NCBI GenBank assembly: GCA_009911035.1
Contig: QXWO01000027.1
Location: 1 to 64,000, forward strand
DNA: 64,000 nucleotides
Source of the DNA: Lachnospiraceae bacterium
Lineage (GTDB): Bacteria > Bacillota > Clostridia > Lachnospirales > Lachnospiraceae
Reading direction: 5' to 3'
Shown here: piece after piece, positions 1-7,680 of the stretch
How the letters are laid out: every line of letters begins with the position of its first letter
How positions within the stretch are numbered: the stretch's first letter is position 1
Made by a program: the position numbers and the translations under genes
The notes under the pieces: model-generated
What the model was told of the DNA's origin: nothing
Seen by the model: the letters and a program-made list of their open reading frames with translations, nothing else
Database searches by the model: none

Positions 1-28
1 AATGAGTACCTCTTTTCTTGTGATTTTG

Positions 29-58
29 ATTATATCTCATTAGCCACTCCCGTTACAA
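29..58 (-). promoter_or_regulatory. Candidate promoter reading out of the left edge
   Basis: On the minus strand a TTGTAA box (53-58) is followed after 18 bp by TATAAT (29-34). An AGAGG Shine-Dalgarno-like stretch lies close to position 1, so a gene probably starts just outside the window. The promoter sits directly behind the shortened permease fragment, which suggests that a separate transcription unit has come to lie where the rest of the permease would be expected. Confidence 0.45.
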
Positions 59-73
59 CTTTAGTATAGCACT

Positions 74-454
74 TCAGACCATTCCTATCATCTCTATGGG
101 CTTCCATGCAGAAACAGCCAGCAAAACCGCCAAAAGCAGTCCTGTCTTTGTAAGGACCGTATAGCCTCCCAGCACCGCCACATAGGAGAAAACAAACTCT
201 TGGGGGTGCTGCGGCAGCATCAGCATGTGCTGAAGTTCCACTGCGTTATCTTTGGAAGAAAGGGCCTGCCACATTACGCCTGCGGTAAAGGCGCTGAGCA
301 TCAGTATTCGTACAGAGGCCGCAATATGCACCTGAAAACCTGCGATATGCAGCCCCCAAAATATGATTATATCAAGCAAGATCGTCTGGAGCAGCCGCTC
401 GTATCTTGCCCCTAACAGTTTTTTTGCAAAGGCTTTACCTGTCATTTTCATCAT
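74..454 (-). pseudogene. Cut-off ABC exporter permease fragment (126 aa)
   Basis: The reading frame begins with ATG ATG AAA inside the last codons of the upstream ATPase gene, which indicates translational coupling. It encodes a basic N-terminus followed by about three hydrophobic segments (roughly residues 18-36, 40-56 and 86-112) and then stops. Permeases paired with this kind of ATPase usually have six or more membrane segments and several hundred residues, so this looks like the N-terminal part of a longer protein. I infer truncation by deletion; a new promoter lies immediately downstream. It could still be a short functional membrane subunit, but no family motif supports that. Confidence 0.5.
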
Positions 455-1142
455 GCAGAGCCTCCCGGATACCCGCGGCACCTATCTGACCGCCTTCAAA
501 TGTCTGCCGGATCTTACCGTCCTCCAGGACAAATACCCGGTCAGAGGTCAGTGTGATGCTCTCCAGAATGTGCGAAGAAAACAACACAGTTCCATGCTCC
601 TTATACCCCGAAATCAGCTTATACAGATATTCCGTACTCTGGAAATCCAGGCCATTGACCGGTTCGTCCAAAAGGAGCAGTCTGGGTTTCAATGCAAAAG
701 CCGTGATTAGAAATGCTTTTTTCCGGTTTCCGGTTGACAGCCCCCTTAACAGGGTATCTGCATATTCTTCAAAGTGAAAGCCCTGTACCAGCTCCGATAC
801 ATCCGGAACCTCTTTCCCATAGGCGGCGCATACATAGGCCAGGTATTCCCGAAAAGTAAAATACGAAAAGGAATTGTCCTCGGCAAACACCGTATAGCGG
901 CAGAGCTTAAAATCCTGCTTCCGAAAATCCACATGGGAGCCGCTACAATAGATACCGTCTGAACGGAAAGTAGGGAGCAGTCCGGAGAGCACTTTCAGAA
1001 ATGTAGTTTTCCCGGCTCCGTTCAATCCAATCAGGCCTGCCACTTCATGATCCGCCAGCGAAAAAGAAAACCCCGAAAGTATCATTTTCTCTTCACTGTA
1101 CCAAGCACTCAAGTTTTGAACAGCCAGTAGCGTTTCTCCCAT
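435..1142 (-). CDS. ABC exporter ATP-binding protein
   Basis: A 235-residue nucleotide-binding subunit. Visible motifs are Walker A GLNGAGKT near residue 40, an ABC signature of the form LSTGNRKK near 131, Walker B LLLLDEP near 150 and a switch histidine in SSHILES. This arrangement is typical of ABC-2 type exporters of antibiotics, peptides or lipids. The start was set at the ATG at 1142 because a strong GGGGGAGG ribosome binding site precedes it; a longer upstream extension lacks one. It follows the 58-residue membrane peptide gene with a one-base gap and overlaps the permease fragment. With that permease cut short, the transporter is probably non-functional unless a partner exists elsewhere. 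Confidence 0.85.
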   Translation of the reverse strand: MGETLLAVQNLSAWYSEEKMILSGFSFSLADHEVAGLIGLNGAGKTTFLKVLSGLLPTFRSDGIYCSGSHVDFRKQDFKLCRYTVFAEDNSFSYFTFREYLAYVCAAYGKEVPDVSELVQGFHFEEYADTLLRGLSTGNRKKAFLITAFALKPRLLLLDEPVNGLDFQSTEYLYKLISGYKEHGTVLFSSHILESITLTSDRVFVLEDGKIRQTFEGGQIGAAGIREALHDENDR

Positions 1143-1143
1143 C

Positions 1144-1320
1144 TTACCTCCCCCCTTTGCTGTCCTTCTCTTTTTTCCATGCCGCATATGCGGAGTACAG
1201 GAATACACCTGCCAATACCAGATAAAGCTCCATCATTGGAAAACTTCCTGATACCCCGCATACAATGGCTGCAACCAACCAGATTAGGCCAATAATCCCA
1301 CGAATATAAATATGACGCAT
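1144..1320 (-). CDS. Small two-helix membrane protein (58 aa)
   Basis: A short frame preceded by AAGGTGG six bases before its ATG. It codes for MRHIYIRGIIGLIWLVAAIV followed by a short polar turn, a second hydrophobic stretch (about residues 30-47) and a basic tail ending in KKEKDSKGGR. The stop codon lies one base from the ATPase start, and the ATPase ribosome binding site lies inside its last codons, so the two are almost certainly co-translated. I do not recognise a family. Its position suggests an accessory membrane component of the ABC exporter. The ribosome binding site, charge pattern and coupling make it a likely real gene despite its length. Confidence 0.6.
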   Translation of the reverse strand: MRHIYIRGIIGLIWLVAAIVCGVSGSFPMMELYLVLAGVFLYSAYAAWKKEKDSKGGR

Positions 1321-1563
1321 TTTTTTACCACCTTCATCGTCTCTTTGTTTTCTCTATGTATCCCTGAAGCTGTCTCCATACATATGCTTCTTTCAGCAGG
1401 CATTCTATGCATTCCTGCTTGCCTTCCGTGGCCGGAAAGGAATCCCATCTTTTTTCTGGAGGACAGGATTACAAGCCCCTCATCCAGCCTGTCTTTCAGC
1501 CAGTTCTTTTTGGACACGACCTGAATTGTCCTTCGATCTGCATTTCGGTATAAAATGCAAAGT

Positions 1564-1692
1564 TTAGCCTAACCACCCCTGATAAAATGCAACCGCCCCC
1601 AAAGTTGCGCCTACAACCATCGCCGCCAATGTTACAACAATCATGACAGGGTGTTCTTTCATCAGTTTCCCTAATTCTTTTAAATCGTTCAT
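1564..1692 (-). CDS. Very short hydrophobic peptide (42 aa)
   Basis: The frame has a strong AAAGGAGGAG ribosome binding site nine bases before its ATG. The peptide has an amphipathic charged N-terminus (MNDLKELGKLMKEHP) followed by one membrane-length segment rich in Val, Ala and Gly (about residues 17-37). There is no double-glycine leader and no signal-peptidase site. It lies directly downstream of a CPBP-family protease remnant and near an ABC exporter and an AgrC/AgrA-like pair, a setting often seen for peptide bacteriocins or signals. That role is inference; it could equally be a small membrane anchor or toxin. I do not recognise a named family. Confidence 0.55.
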   Translation of the reverse strand: MNDLKELGKLMKEHPVMIVVTLAAMVVGATLGAVAFYQGWLG

Positions 1693-1707
1693 GGAACCAC
1701 TCCTCCT

Positions 1708-2187
1708 TTATTCTACAACAGGAAATTCACGTTTCTTTTTTAGCTCTATAAAACTGTATATTCCCAAAATTATATATACAGGCACAACAATATATAATGT
1801 CAAATCAGCATATCCGTTTATACTTGAAAAGCCATAAGGCAAAGTGCAGACATTGATAATAAAGTGGAGCATAATCGGTAACCATAAATTATTTGTTTTT
1901 TTATACACCATTCCAAAGAACATACCCATGCCTATCGTCCATACAACCTTGCTTACGATTACAAGCGGCGGCTGGTTTACCACACCAAATATATGTCCAG
2001 TTCCGAAAATCACAGCCGATAACACAACCGCAAGCAAGGTGCTGTTTTTACTTTTTGCAAATATCTTTTCAATAAGATTCAGCAATAAGCCCCGTACATA
2101 GAGTTCTTCAATGATTCCGTATTTTTTAATCCCATCGATCAACCCCTTTTTTCTAAATCCCGGGAATGTTAATTCATCATTCCATTT
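1708..2187 (-). pseudogene. CPBP-family intramembrane protease, 5'-truncated
   Basis: CPBP proteases are membrane glutamic proteases related to Rce1 and often act in peptide processing or bacteriocin self-immunity. The frame keeps the EExxxR-type motif (EELYVRG), a second motif around FGTGHIFG and the final membrane segments with an MLHFIIN motif. The usual first two to three membrane segments are missing: the open frame begins after a TAA at 2188-2190 and has only a TTG at 2142 as possible start, with no proper spacing from a ribosome binding site. The sequence just upstream is open only in other frames. I read this as a gene that has lost its 5' half, although a short catalytic core may still be made. 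Confidence 0.6.
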
Positions 2188-2355
2188 TTAACCGCCCATT
2201 TGATTTCAAAATGCAATGCTCCCAAAACAACAATGGCTGTTCCTGCCACAGTTCGGCAATCCCTTCACTCATTCCGAATTTTTCCCATAAATCCATTTTG
2301 CGTTTCTCCTATTATTCCTTTTTTACGCTCACATTCCTTAACAACATGGAAATTG

Positions 2356-2562
2356 TCAGTAAACCTTATGAAAGCACACTGTCTGCTCTTTCATAGATAT
2401 TTTCCCGACCTGATAACCATAGTCCGTCAATTCCTTTTTGTATTTCAGAAAAGAGTGGTCTATCGATACACCCGCAATCTCCTGAATCTCTTCAAATGAC
2501 AAATGAAATGATTCCTTTCCGCTTTTCTGGACATATTCCCATAATGTGTTATATTTACTCAT
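2356..2562 (-). CDS. Small DUF7662-like protein (68 aa)
   Basis: A complete small protein beginning MSKYNTLWEYVQKSGKESF, with AAGGAG a few bases ahead of the ATG. The pattern YNxLWEYxxKSGK, a helix with FEEIQEIAG, and the ending IDHSFLKYKKELTDYGY followed by a basic beta strand matches my recollection of the DUF7662 family, small proteins that are often genome defence or DNA-binding neighbours. The exact function is unknown. It stands alone between the truncated CPBP gene and the sensor kinase, all on the same strand. Confidence 0.6.
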   Translation of the reverse strand: MSKYNTLWEYVQKSGKESFHLSFEEIQEIAGVSIDHSFLKYKKELTDYGYQVGKISMKEQTVCFHKVY

Positions 2563-2640
2563 TGCCTTTCTCCTTCTCTGCAGCCGCTTCCCGCCACAGA
2601 TAGCTTCCTTTTTCTTTTTTCGGCTGTAGAAAGTAACATT

Positions 2641-3969
2641 TTAATCCATTTGCTGTGTGCTGCTTGCTGGATGCTGTGGAATGATCAGCAACACATGGAG
2701 GACAAATACATTCTCCTGTGTCTCTATACTCATGGCACCGCCATATTTTTCAGTCACTTTTTTTACATTCGACAGACCTGTCCCTTTTTTAAACGCACCT
2801 TTCCCATGGAAGCTGTTCTGAATTTCCAACATAAGGAAATCCCCCTGGATCCGCCCGGACACACGGATATATTTTTCTATGCCAGCGCCCAGATTTTTTA
2901 CTGCATGGATTGCATTATCCAGTGCATTTGACAGGACAATACAGATATCAATATCTCTGATGCCACAGGGATATGGCAGAAGGAGGGAACAGTCCACATC
3001 TATCCCCATGCTTTTTGCAATCCCCAGTTTGTTCCCCACCAGAATATCCACGACCGGATTGTTAGTGCTGCAGGGGAAGGACATTTTTTCCGCCATATCG
3101 TCCAGATCCTCCATATAGGTTACGGCTTCATCCAGTTTCCCATACTGCAGGAGCTTTTTTACCACTGCGATGTGGTTTCTAATGTCATGTCGGAAAGACT
3201 TTGTTTCATCGTAACGGGTTTTCGCTTCCTCCACATACTGGTTCAGGGAATGTTCCTGCTGCTCCAACAGTGATAATTCCGTGCTTAAACGAAAACTCTG
3301 CTGCAGTTTCTTATAGGAAAACAGGATGCAGAACAGGCTGACAAGTCCTAAAAAATGCATGGCAAGCAGCTGCCAGTGGTTAAACAGATACTCGAAAGGT
3401 CCGTCTTCCGCCAGGATTTGAACCTGGAATTCAAATTCTATCATATTGATGTATTCGCTCATAATGAATATCATTAAAATCGGAATGAAAACCAAAAACA
3501 TCTGCTGCATTCCCACTGTAATATAGTCAAAAAAATAGCGGTACGCCATATAATAACAAAAGCCCGTCAGCAGAAGGGATGCCGACTCACTAACCAGCAT
3601 GAACGTAATACCAGCCGTATCATGGAAAACAACAGGCAGAAACGGGCATAAAAGGCTGATTAGGGATTTAACGATTCCATAACATAGCAACATAATCTCA
3701 GTCGTCAGAGCCGCGTACAAAAGGGAATACTTAAAATCCGCATGCAGACAAACACTCCCGAATACCGTAATCAGGAAGACAAGTGCCATGAATCCGATGA
3801 TCGTACTGGCCGCAAGAAAGCGCCCCGCAATCACTGCGCATACTGCAAACAGGAAACAAAAAGGGGGCCATATTTTCTTTTTCAGGATTTTTGCCATAAA
3901 ATAAAACTGGAAGGACGTCTCAATTACACCCATAATATATATATTGAAAAATTCTAAATACTCAGCCAT
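2641..3969 (-). CDS. AgrC/VirS-like sensor histidine kinase (GHKL)
   Basis: A 442-residue membrane sensor. The N-terminal half holds about six or seven hydrophobic segments and no large extracellular domain, as in peptide-sensing kinases. The kinase part has a phospho-acceptor histidine in SFRHDIRNH (about residue 265), an N box NALDNAIHAV and a G box GTGLSNVKK, all typical of the GHKL subfamily that pairs with LytTR regulators. The start was placed at ATG 3969, behind GGGGGCAGG. It lies 27 bases downstream of its regulator gene. Systems of this type usually sense a secreted peptide; no obvious AgrD-like precursor is adjacent, although a 42-residue peptide gene lies about 1 kb downstream. Confidence 0.85.
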   Translation of the reverse strand: MAEYLEFFNIYIMGVIETSFQFYFMAKILKKKIWPPFCFLFAVCAVIAGRFLAASTIIGFMALVFLITVFGSVCLHADFKYSLLYAALTTEIMLLCYGIVKSLISLLCPFLPVVFHDTAGITFMLVSESASLLLTGFCYYMAYRYFFDYITVGMQQMFLVFIPILMIFIMSEYINMIEFEFQVQILAEDGPFEYLFNHWQLLAMHFLGLVSLFCILFSYKKLQQSFRLSTELSLLEQQEHSLNQYVEEAKTRYDETKSFRHDIRNHIAVVKKLLQYGKLDEAVTYMEDLDDMAEKMSFPCSTNNPVVDILVGNKLGIAKSMGIDVDCSLLLPYPCGIRDIDICIVLSNALDNAIHAVKNLGAGIEKYIRVSGRIQGDFLMLEIQNSFHGKGAFKKGTGLSNVKKVTEKYGGAMSIETQENVFVLHVLLIIPQHPASSTQQMD

Positions 3970-3996
3970 GTAACCTGCCCCCATATGTAAAAGCTT

Positions 3997-4701
3997 TTAC
4001 ATATTCTTCATATACTGCAGAACAACACCGGAAAACTCCCTGCTCCGCAGCCGTGATACGGGAATCTCTTTGCCGTTATCCATACAGGCAGTCCCGTTTT
4101 TATATCCTTTTAAATGCTTCAGATTGATGAGATAGCTCCTGTGACACCGGAAAAAATGGCTGTCCAGTTTCGTTTCCAGATTTTCGATCCGATCATAATA
4201 ATCAACAACCTCGCCGGAGGCCAGGTTCAGATATATTTTCCGGTCTATGACCTCGCAAAAAACAATCTCCTTCTTTAGGATGATGCGTCCCTCATATCCC
4301 TTTTGCACCAGCAAACTGTCCTCGACGGCGTTTTGCATAGAAGCAAAGAGGCGCTCCATGGTTTTCTCAAATTGTTTTTCTTCCACCGGCTTGACCAGAT
4401 AATCGTAGGCCTGAACCTCAAAAGACTGAAATACCATCTCTTTCAGTACCGTGATAAATATCAGGAATCCCCGGAACTTATCAGCTCGGAGCTTCCTTGC
4501 CGTTTCCATGCCGTCCATACCCTTCATCTGGATATCTAGAAACAGGATGTCGATCTGTCCATCATAGTTTAACAGATCTTCGCCGCTGGTAAATGTCCGA
4601 AGCTGAATCTCCCTGTTCTTTTTACGAAAAAAATCGGAGGCCATTGCCCTTATATGATCGGACATGAGCTTTTCATCATCACAGATTACAATGCGTATCA
4701 A
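3997..4701 (-). CDS. LytTR-family response regulator
   Basis: A 234-residue two-domain regulator. The receiver (residues 1-120) has the acidic pair in ICDDEK, the phospho-acceptor aspartate in FLDIQMKGMDG and the conserved lysine in VKPVEEK. The C-terminal half is a LytTR DNA-binding domain, recognisable by FCEVIDRKIYLNL, FFRCHRSYLINL and PVSRLRSREF. It is the partner of the adjacent GHKL kinase. LytTR regulators typically bind direct repeats ahead of peptide, bacteriocin or virulence genes. The gene starts the two-gene unit; a ribosome binding site AGGAGGTGGCGC precedes the ATG. Confidence 0.9.
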   Translation of the reverse strand: MIRIVICDDEKLMSDHIRAMASDFFRKKNREIQLRTFTSGEDLLNYDGQIDILFLDIQMKGMDGMETARKLRADKFRGFLIFITVLKEMVFQSFEVQAYDYLVKPVEEKQFEKTMERLFASMQNAVEDSLLVQKGYEGRIILKKEIVFCEVIDRKIYLNLASGEVVDYYDRIENLETKLDSHFFRCHRSYLINLKHLKGYKNGTACMDNGKEIPVSRLRSREFSGVVLQYMKNM

Positions 4702-4890
4702 TGCGCCACCTCCTCGTCATTATTCGTCAACAGGAAAAGAAAAACTTTTGCCGTTGCCACAGACTGGCATTTTATTATAGCCTGTCCGAAATGCCAAAAC
4801 TATCTGATTGCTGTGAAATGTTTATCTGTTGCCGCGAAATGCTGTATAAAAATTCTATCAATCACTCAGAAAATTTTACCCAGGTTAATT

Positions 4891-5076
4891 TTAACTTTGT
4901 GCCCTCATCTGTTCTATCAGGGATTGCTTTTTCTGCCTGCGCACCATCCAGACAGACAGGACTACCTCCATGCCAAACAGCACAAGGAGGAACAGCCCCA
5001 TTTGCAGGAACGGGAACTGATATGGGACGACTGCACCGGCAAAGGATTTCTTACTGACTTCCGCACAGACTGCCAT
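4891..5076 (-). pseudogene. C-terminal end of an FtsX-type permease (remnant)
   Basis: About 60 residues containing one membrane segment (FLQMGLFLLVLFGMEVVLSV) and the ending RRQKKQSLIEQMRAQ, which matches the last helix and basic tail of BceB/FtsX-like ABC permeases. It is in a different frame from the preceding ectodomain fragment, but an AGGAG lies three bases before its ATG, so re-initiation is possible. The middle of the permease is missing. Confidence 0.6.
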
Positions 5077-5082
5077 GGTCTC

Positions 5083-5984
5083 CTAGTCAAACTTCCTGTC
5101 ATTTTTGAAATGCACATAGGCACGGTATCCTGCAGGGTCAAATCCGGCCCACTGCGTCAAAGCCGCTTTAGAAACGGCAATGGCACATAGATTCGCTTCC
5201 TTTTCTCCCGCATTAAACAAGATTCCTGTCACAGTATAGTCGCCATGAAAGCTCTCGGTATCCAACCGAACCGTCTCACCGATTTTGGCATTGGAACCGT
5301 AAGCAGAGAGAAAATATTCGCTGTCAGCGACTTCATTCGCCTTTGCCGGGAGTTCTCCTTTTACCAGCTCCATCTGGCTGCGGGCAATATACACCATATC
5401 ACTGTCGCAGTACACATAGGAGGCGTTGTATCCCTGCCCCGAATGCTCCTGCCCCAGCAGATAGTATTCGCCCACGCGGGCAAGCTCCGGAAGGTCTTTC
5501 AGCGCTGCCACATGGTCCTCCTCCACGCCGGTGAAGACCGCCTCATAGGTGTCGGCCACCTGATTACGCTGGATCTGTGCAATCGAAACGGATAGTACCG
5601 CTGACAAGCAGACCAGGAACGCCGCCAGGGCTACGGCAACCATCAATAGAAAAAAGCTGAACATTTCAAACGTCGGAAAATGATAGCTTACTTTTCCAAA
5701 AAGGCTCATTGCGCTAAAGATCGTACAAAGAAGAGGCCCCATAAGGGTTCCAAACGACACGGAAATAAGCAGTACCCAAAATGTATAAAACAGCCCCTCG
5801 GTCAAAAGCATTTTGGAAAGCTGTCTGCTGCTCAGGCCAACCACCTGCAAAACGCCCAGTTCCCGCTTCCGGGTCAAAATATTTGTGATAAGGGTGTTCA
5901 GCAGGTTGATAATGCCAAAAACCCCTATGAACATAACGAAAACATAGACCGGAATACGGTAATTTAACAGTTTGTCCCTGTATG
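5083..5984 (-). pseudogene. Scrambled FtsX-type permease fragments fused in frame
   Basis: The open frame (from about 5984) joins two parts in the wrong order. First comes a segment typical of the C-terminal module of FtsX permeases (FGIINLLNTLITNIL, RKRELGVLQVVGLSSRQLSKM and two helices). From about 5616 it passes into a segment typical of the N-terminus: one helix ending SIAQIQRNQ and then a roughly 160-residue extracellular domain (ADTYEAVF, then GYNASYVYCD and DYTVTGILFNAGEKE). A normal FtsX permease has these in the opposite order. I infer two tandem permease genes collapsed by deletion. Upstream the frame runs into a response regulator fragment. Confidence 0.7.
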
Positions 5985-6457
5985 CCCCGGGAAAGGGTAA
6001 TGGTCTTTCCGTTCAGCGCAGCATTCTGTTCCGAAAAGTCCAAAAACAGCCTGCCGTCATCATAGAAATCCTTTGCCATTCCCCGGTGTTCCAGCATAGT
6101 GAACATGGCCCGTATTTTCCACAGAAGCGCCCCAATGGAAAAGGGCTTGGTAATATAATCCACCGCCCCAACTTCATACCCACGGATCTGGTCGATCTCC
6201 TGGTCGTTGGCAGTCAGGAAGATCACCAGCGTGTCAGGGTTCTCCGGCTTTATGAGCCTGCACAGGTCATAGCCGCTGCCGTCCGGTAGGTTGATATCCA
6301 AAAGTACCAGGTCATATTCCGGCTGCGTCAATAACTCGGCGGCTGCGCCTGCATTTAGAGCTGACGCGGTATCATACCCCTCAGAAATCAGGTTGTAAGT
6401 CAGTGTTTTATTTAAAAGGCCGTCATCCTCTACCAGCAAAATCTTTTTTATATCCAC
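5985..6457 (-). pseudogene. OmpR-type response regulator, DNA-binding domain lost
   Basis: The receiver domain is complete: acidic pair in VEDDGLL, phospho-acceptor aspartate in LLDINLPDGSG and the lysine in YITKPFS. After a linker ending LNGKTITLS, where the winged helix should begin, the frame departs from the family and is an out-of-frame reading of permease DNA. The coding sequence for the winged helix, a cognate kinase and an ATPase that usually follow is absent. The true start is uncertain: a GTG at 6457 has its AGGAG only one base away. A TATACT box lies at about 6479-6484. The product could not bind DNA. Confidence 0.7.
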
Positions 6458-6524
6458 ACTCCTCTGCTTTTTTACATAGTATAACAAGCAAATGTCCGCA
6501 AAATGTTACAGCGGGCAGATTTTT

Positions 6525-6604
6525 ATTCATGATAATAAAATCCTCGTAAAGCATGGGTTCTATTATTCATGACAATAGAATTTTCGCAAAGCGTGGATTC
6601 TATC
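6525..6604. repeat. Tandem pair of 40-bp hairpin repeats
   Basis: Two head-to-tail 40-bp units (6525-6564 and 6565-6604) begin ATTCATGA and end TTCTAT plus one base. I count 8 differences, all transitions. Each unit can fold into a hairpin; the second has ATAGAAT pairing with ATTCTAT and an inner CGC-AAA-GCG. The second unit covers the stop codon of the XRE regulator. A third, inverted relative lies at 7580-7626. Confidence 0.65.
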
Positions 6605-6803
6605 ATTTAAAAACAAAAATTTCTTCAATCGGGGCTTCTACAGCCCTGGAAATATCAATTGCCAGCTTTAATGACGGATTATACTGCGCTTTTTCCAGAC
6701 GCATAATTGTTTCCCGGCGCACACCTACTTTTTCTGCCAGCTGCTCTTGTGTCAGATCTTTCATTTGCCGGTACTTTTTTAATCTGCATTCAAATTCTGC
6801 CAT
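6603..6803 (-). CDS. Small XRE/Cro-type transcriptional regulator
   Basis: A 66-residue single-domain helix-turn-helix protein. The HTH runs from [20 protein letters not shown] to [17 protein letters not shown], followed by a helix and EEIFVF, as in the YvaO/Cro-CI mini-regulators. It starts with ATG behind GAGGAATAGGAT and lies three bases downstream of the DUF3796 gene in the same operon. Three copies of an AT-rich dyad lie in the shared promoter, which makes autoregulation likely. Such pairs of a mini XRE regulator and a small membrane protein are common in Firmicutes; the signal they sense is unknown. Confidence 0.88.
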   Translation of the reverse strand: MAEFECRLKKYRQMKDLTQEQLAEKVGVRRETIMRLEKAQYNPSLKLAIDISRAVEAPIEEIFVFK

Positions 6804-6806
6804 ATC

Positions 6807-7475
6807 CTATTCCTCGCCTTCCTTTGCCTGATCGTCATGGTCATACCGGAACAGCAAATATTCAGAAAGGAAAATCCCCAGACCCAATGCAAGGGAAAGA
6901 ATAATAATCGCAGCAATCAGGGTGTACTCAAGGTTTCCAAAAAGTTTCCCCTGACAAAGAATGATCAGTGCGGCAAGCATAACCCCGAAAGTAATCCTAT
7001 ACGCTTTCAGCTTAGCGCGGGCAATGTTCTCGCGGAAACGCTCATCCATAAATGTTCCTGACATCTTTCCTTCATAGTAAAAACCAAAAAAGCCGAAGAA
7101 CAGGAAAAACGCAAACGGAAAAACTGTACCGTCCACAGGATATGTCCAGAAACCGACAAACCCCAAAAATCCCAATACTCCCAAACACCCCAGCTTTGGA
7201 TTTATTTTACGGGTAACACCTGTTTCTACTGCTTGTCTCTGCTTTTTTCCCGCATGGATAAAAAGCATGACAAACAGTGCAACAAGATAAACACAAACAA
7301 GAGAAAGCGAAACAATCATCGGCAAATCCTTTATGTCAAATACATAATCCTTAAAATCCATCGGAACTACCAGACGGGAATCATTATAAGTTACCGCATA
7401 CCATAACGAAAGAAGCACACTCAAAACACAAAGTATCCCACAGCCAATCCAAATTTTCTTTTTATTTGTTTTCAT
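6807..7475 (-). CDS. DUF3796-type membrane protein
   Basis: A 222-residue membrane protein with an N-terminal helix (residues 8-26), a second around 50-75, a striking Phe/Gly-rich segment (about 95-137, with LGFLGFVGFW and FFLFFGFFGFYYEGKMS) and two C-terminal helices. The Phe/Gly segment and the EGKMS motif are typical of DUF3796 proteins, which occur next to small XRE regulators; their biochemical role is not known. It is the first gene of a two-gene operon, with a consensus promoter overlapped by a dyad. The ATG has GTAGGAG upstream. Confidence 0.8.
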   Translation of the reverse strand: MKTNKKKIWIGCGILCVLSVLLSLWYAVTYNDSRLVVPMDFKDYVFDIKDLPMIVSLSLVCVYLVALFVMLFIHAGKKQRQAVETGVTRKINPKLGCLGVLGFLGFVGFWTYPVDGTVFPFAFFLFFGFFGFYYEGKMSGTFMDERFRENIARAKLKAYRITFGVMLAALIILCQGKLFGNLEYTLIAAIIILSLALGLGIFLSEYLLFRYDHDDQAKEGEE

Positions 7476-7493
7476 CTTAATTCTCCTACTATT

Positions 7494-7572
7494 GATATAT
7501 ATTTATCTCTTAATGTGATAAATATATCACTTAATTTTCTTTGTGTCAATAGAAAAGAGATAAATATGTCGC
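7494..7572 (-). promoter_or_regulatory. Promoter with three operator-like dyads for the XRE-DUF3796 operon
   Basis: The minus-strand promoter has TTGACA (7544-7549), a 17-bp spacer and TATATT (7521-7526). The dyad GTGATAAATATATCAC (7515-7530) covers the -10 box. Related copies lie downstream (GATATATATTTATC, 7494-7507) and upstream (GATAAATATGTC, 7559-7570). Centres are about 22 and 42 bp apart, close to whole helical turns. I infer these are binding sites of the operon's own XRE regulator. Confidence 0.65.
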
Positions 7573-7579
7573 ATTGTTT

Positions 7580-7626
7580 ATCATGAACAATAGAATCCAC
7601 GCATGGTAAGCCTTCTATTGCATGAA
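7580..7626. repeat. Inverted relative of the 40-bp hairpin repeats
   Basis: CAATAGAA (7588-7595) pairs with TTCTATTG (7613-7620), and the flanks TCATGA and TTCATG extend the stem with a small bulge. Read on the minus strand it shares CAATAGAA and GCGTGGATTCTAT with the unit at 6565-6604. Together the repeats bracket the XRE-DUF3796 cassette in opposite orientations. Confidence 0.55.
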
Positions 7627-7680
7627 TGAATAACGGGATGCACCGTTGCCTGCACCCCGCCTCTTTCATCCTATATTCAT

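Noticed and set aside
1338-1517. Possible small gene beginning MSKKNWLKDRLDEG on the minus strand
   Set aside because: No ribosome binding site, and its end runs out of frame into the 58-residue membrane protein gene; it may be remnant sequence, but I cannot support a product.
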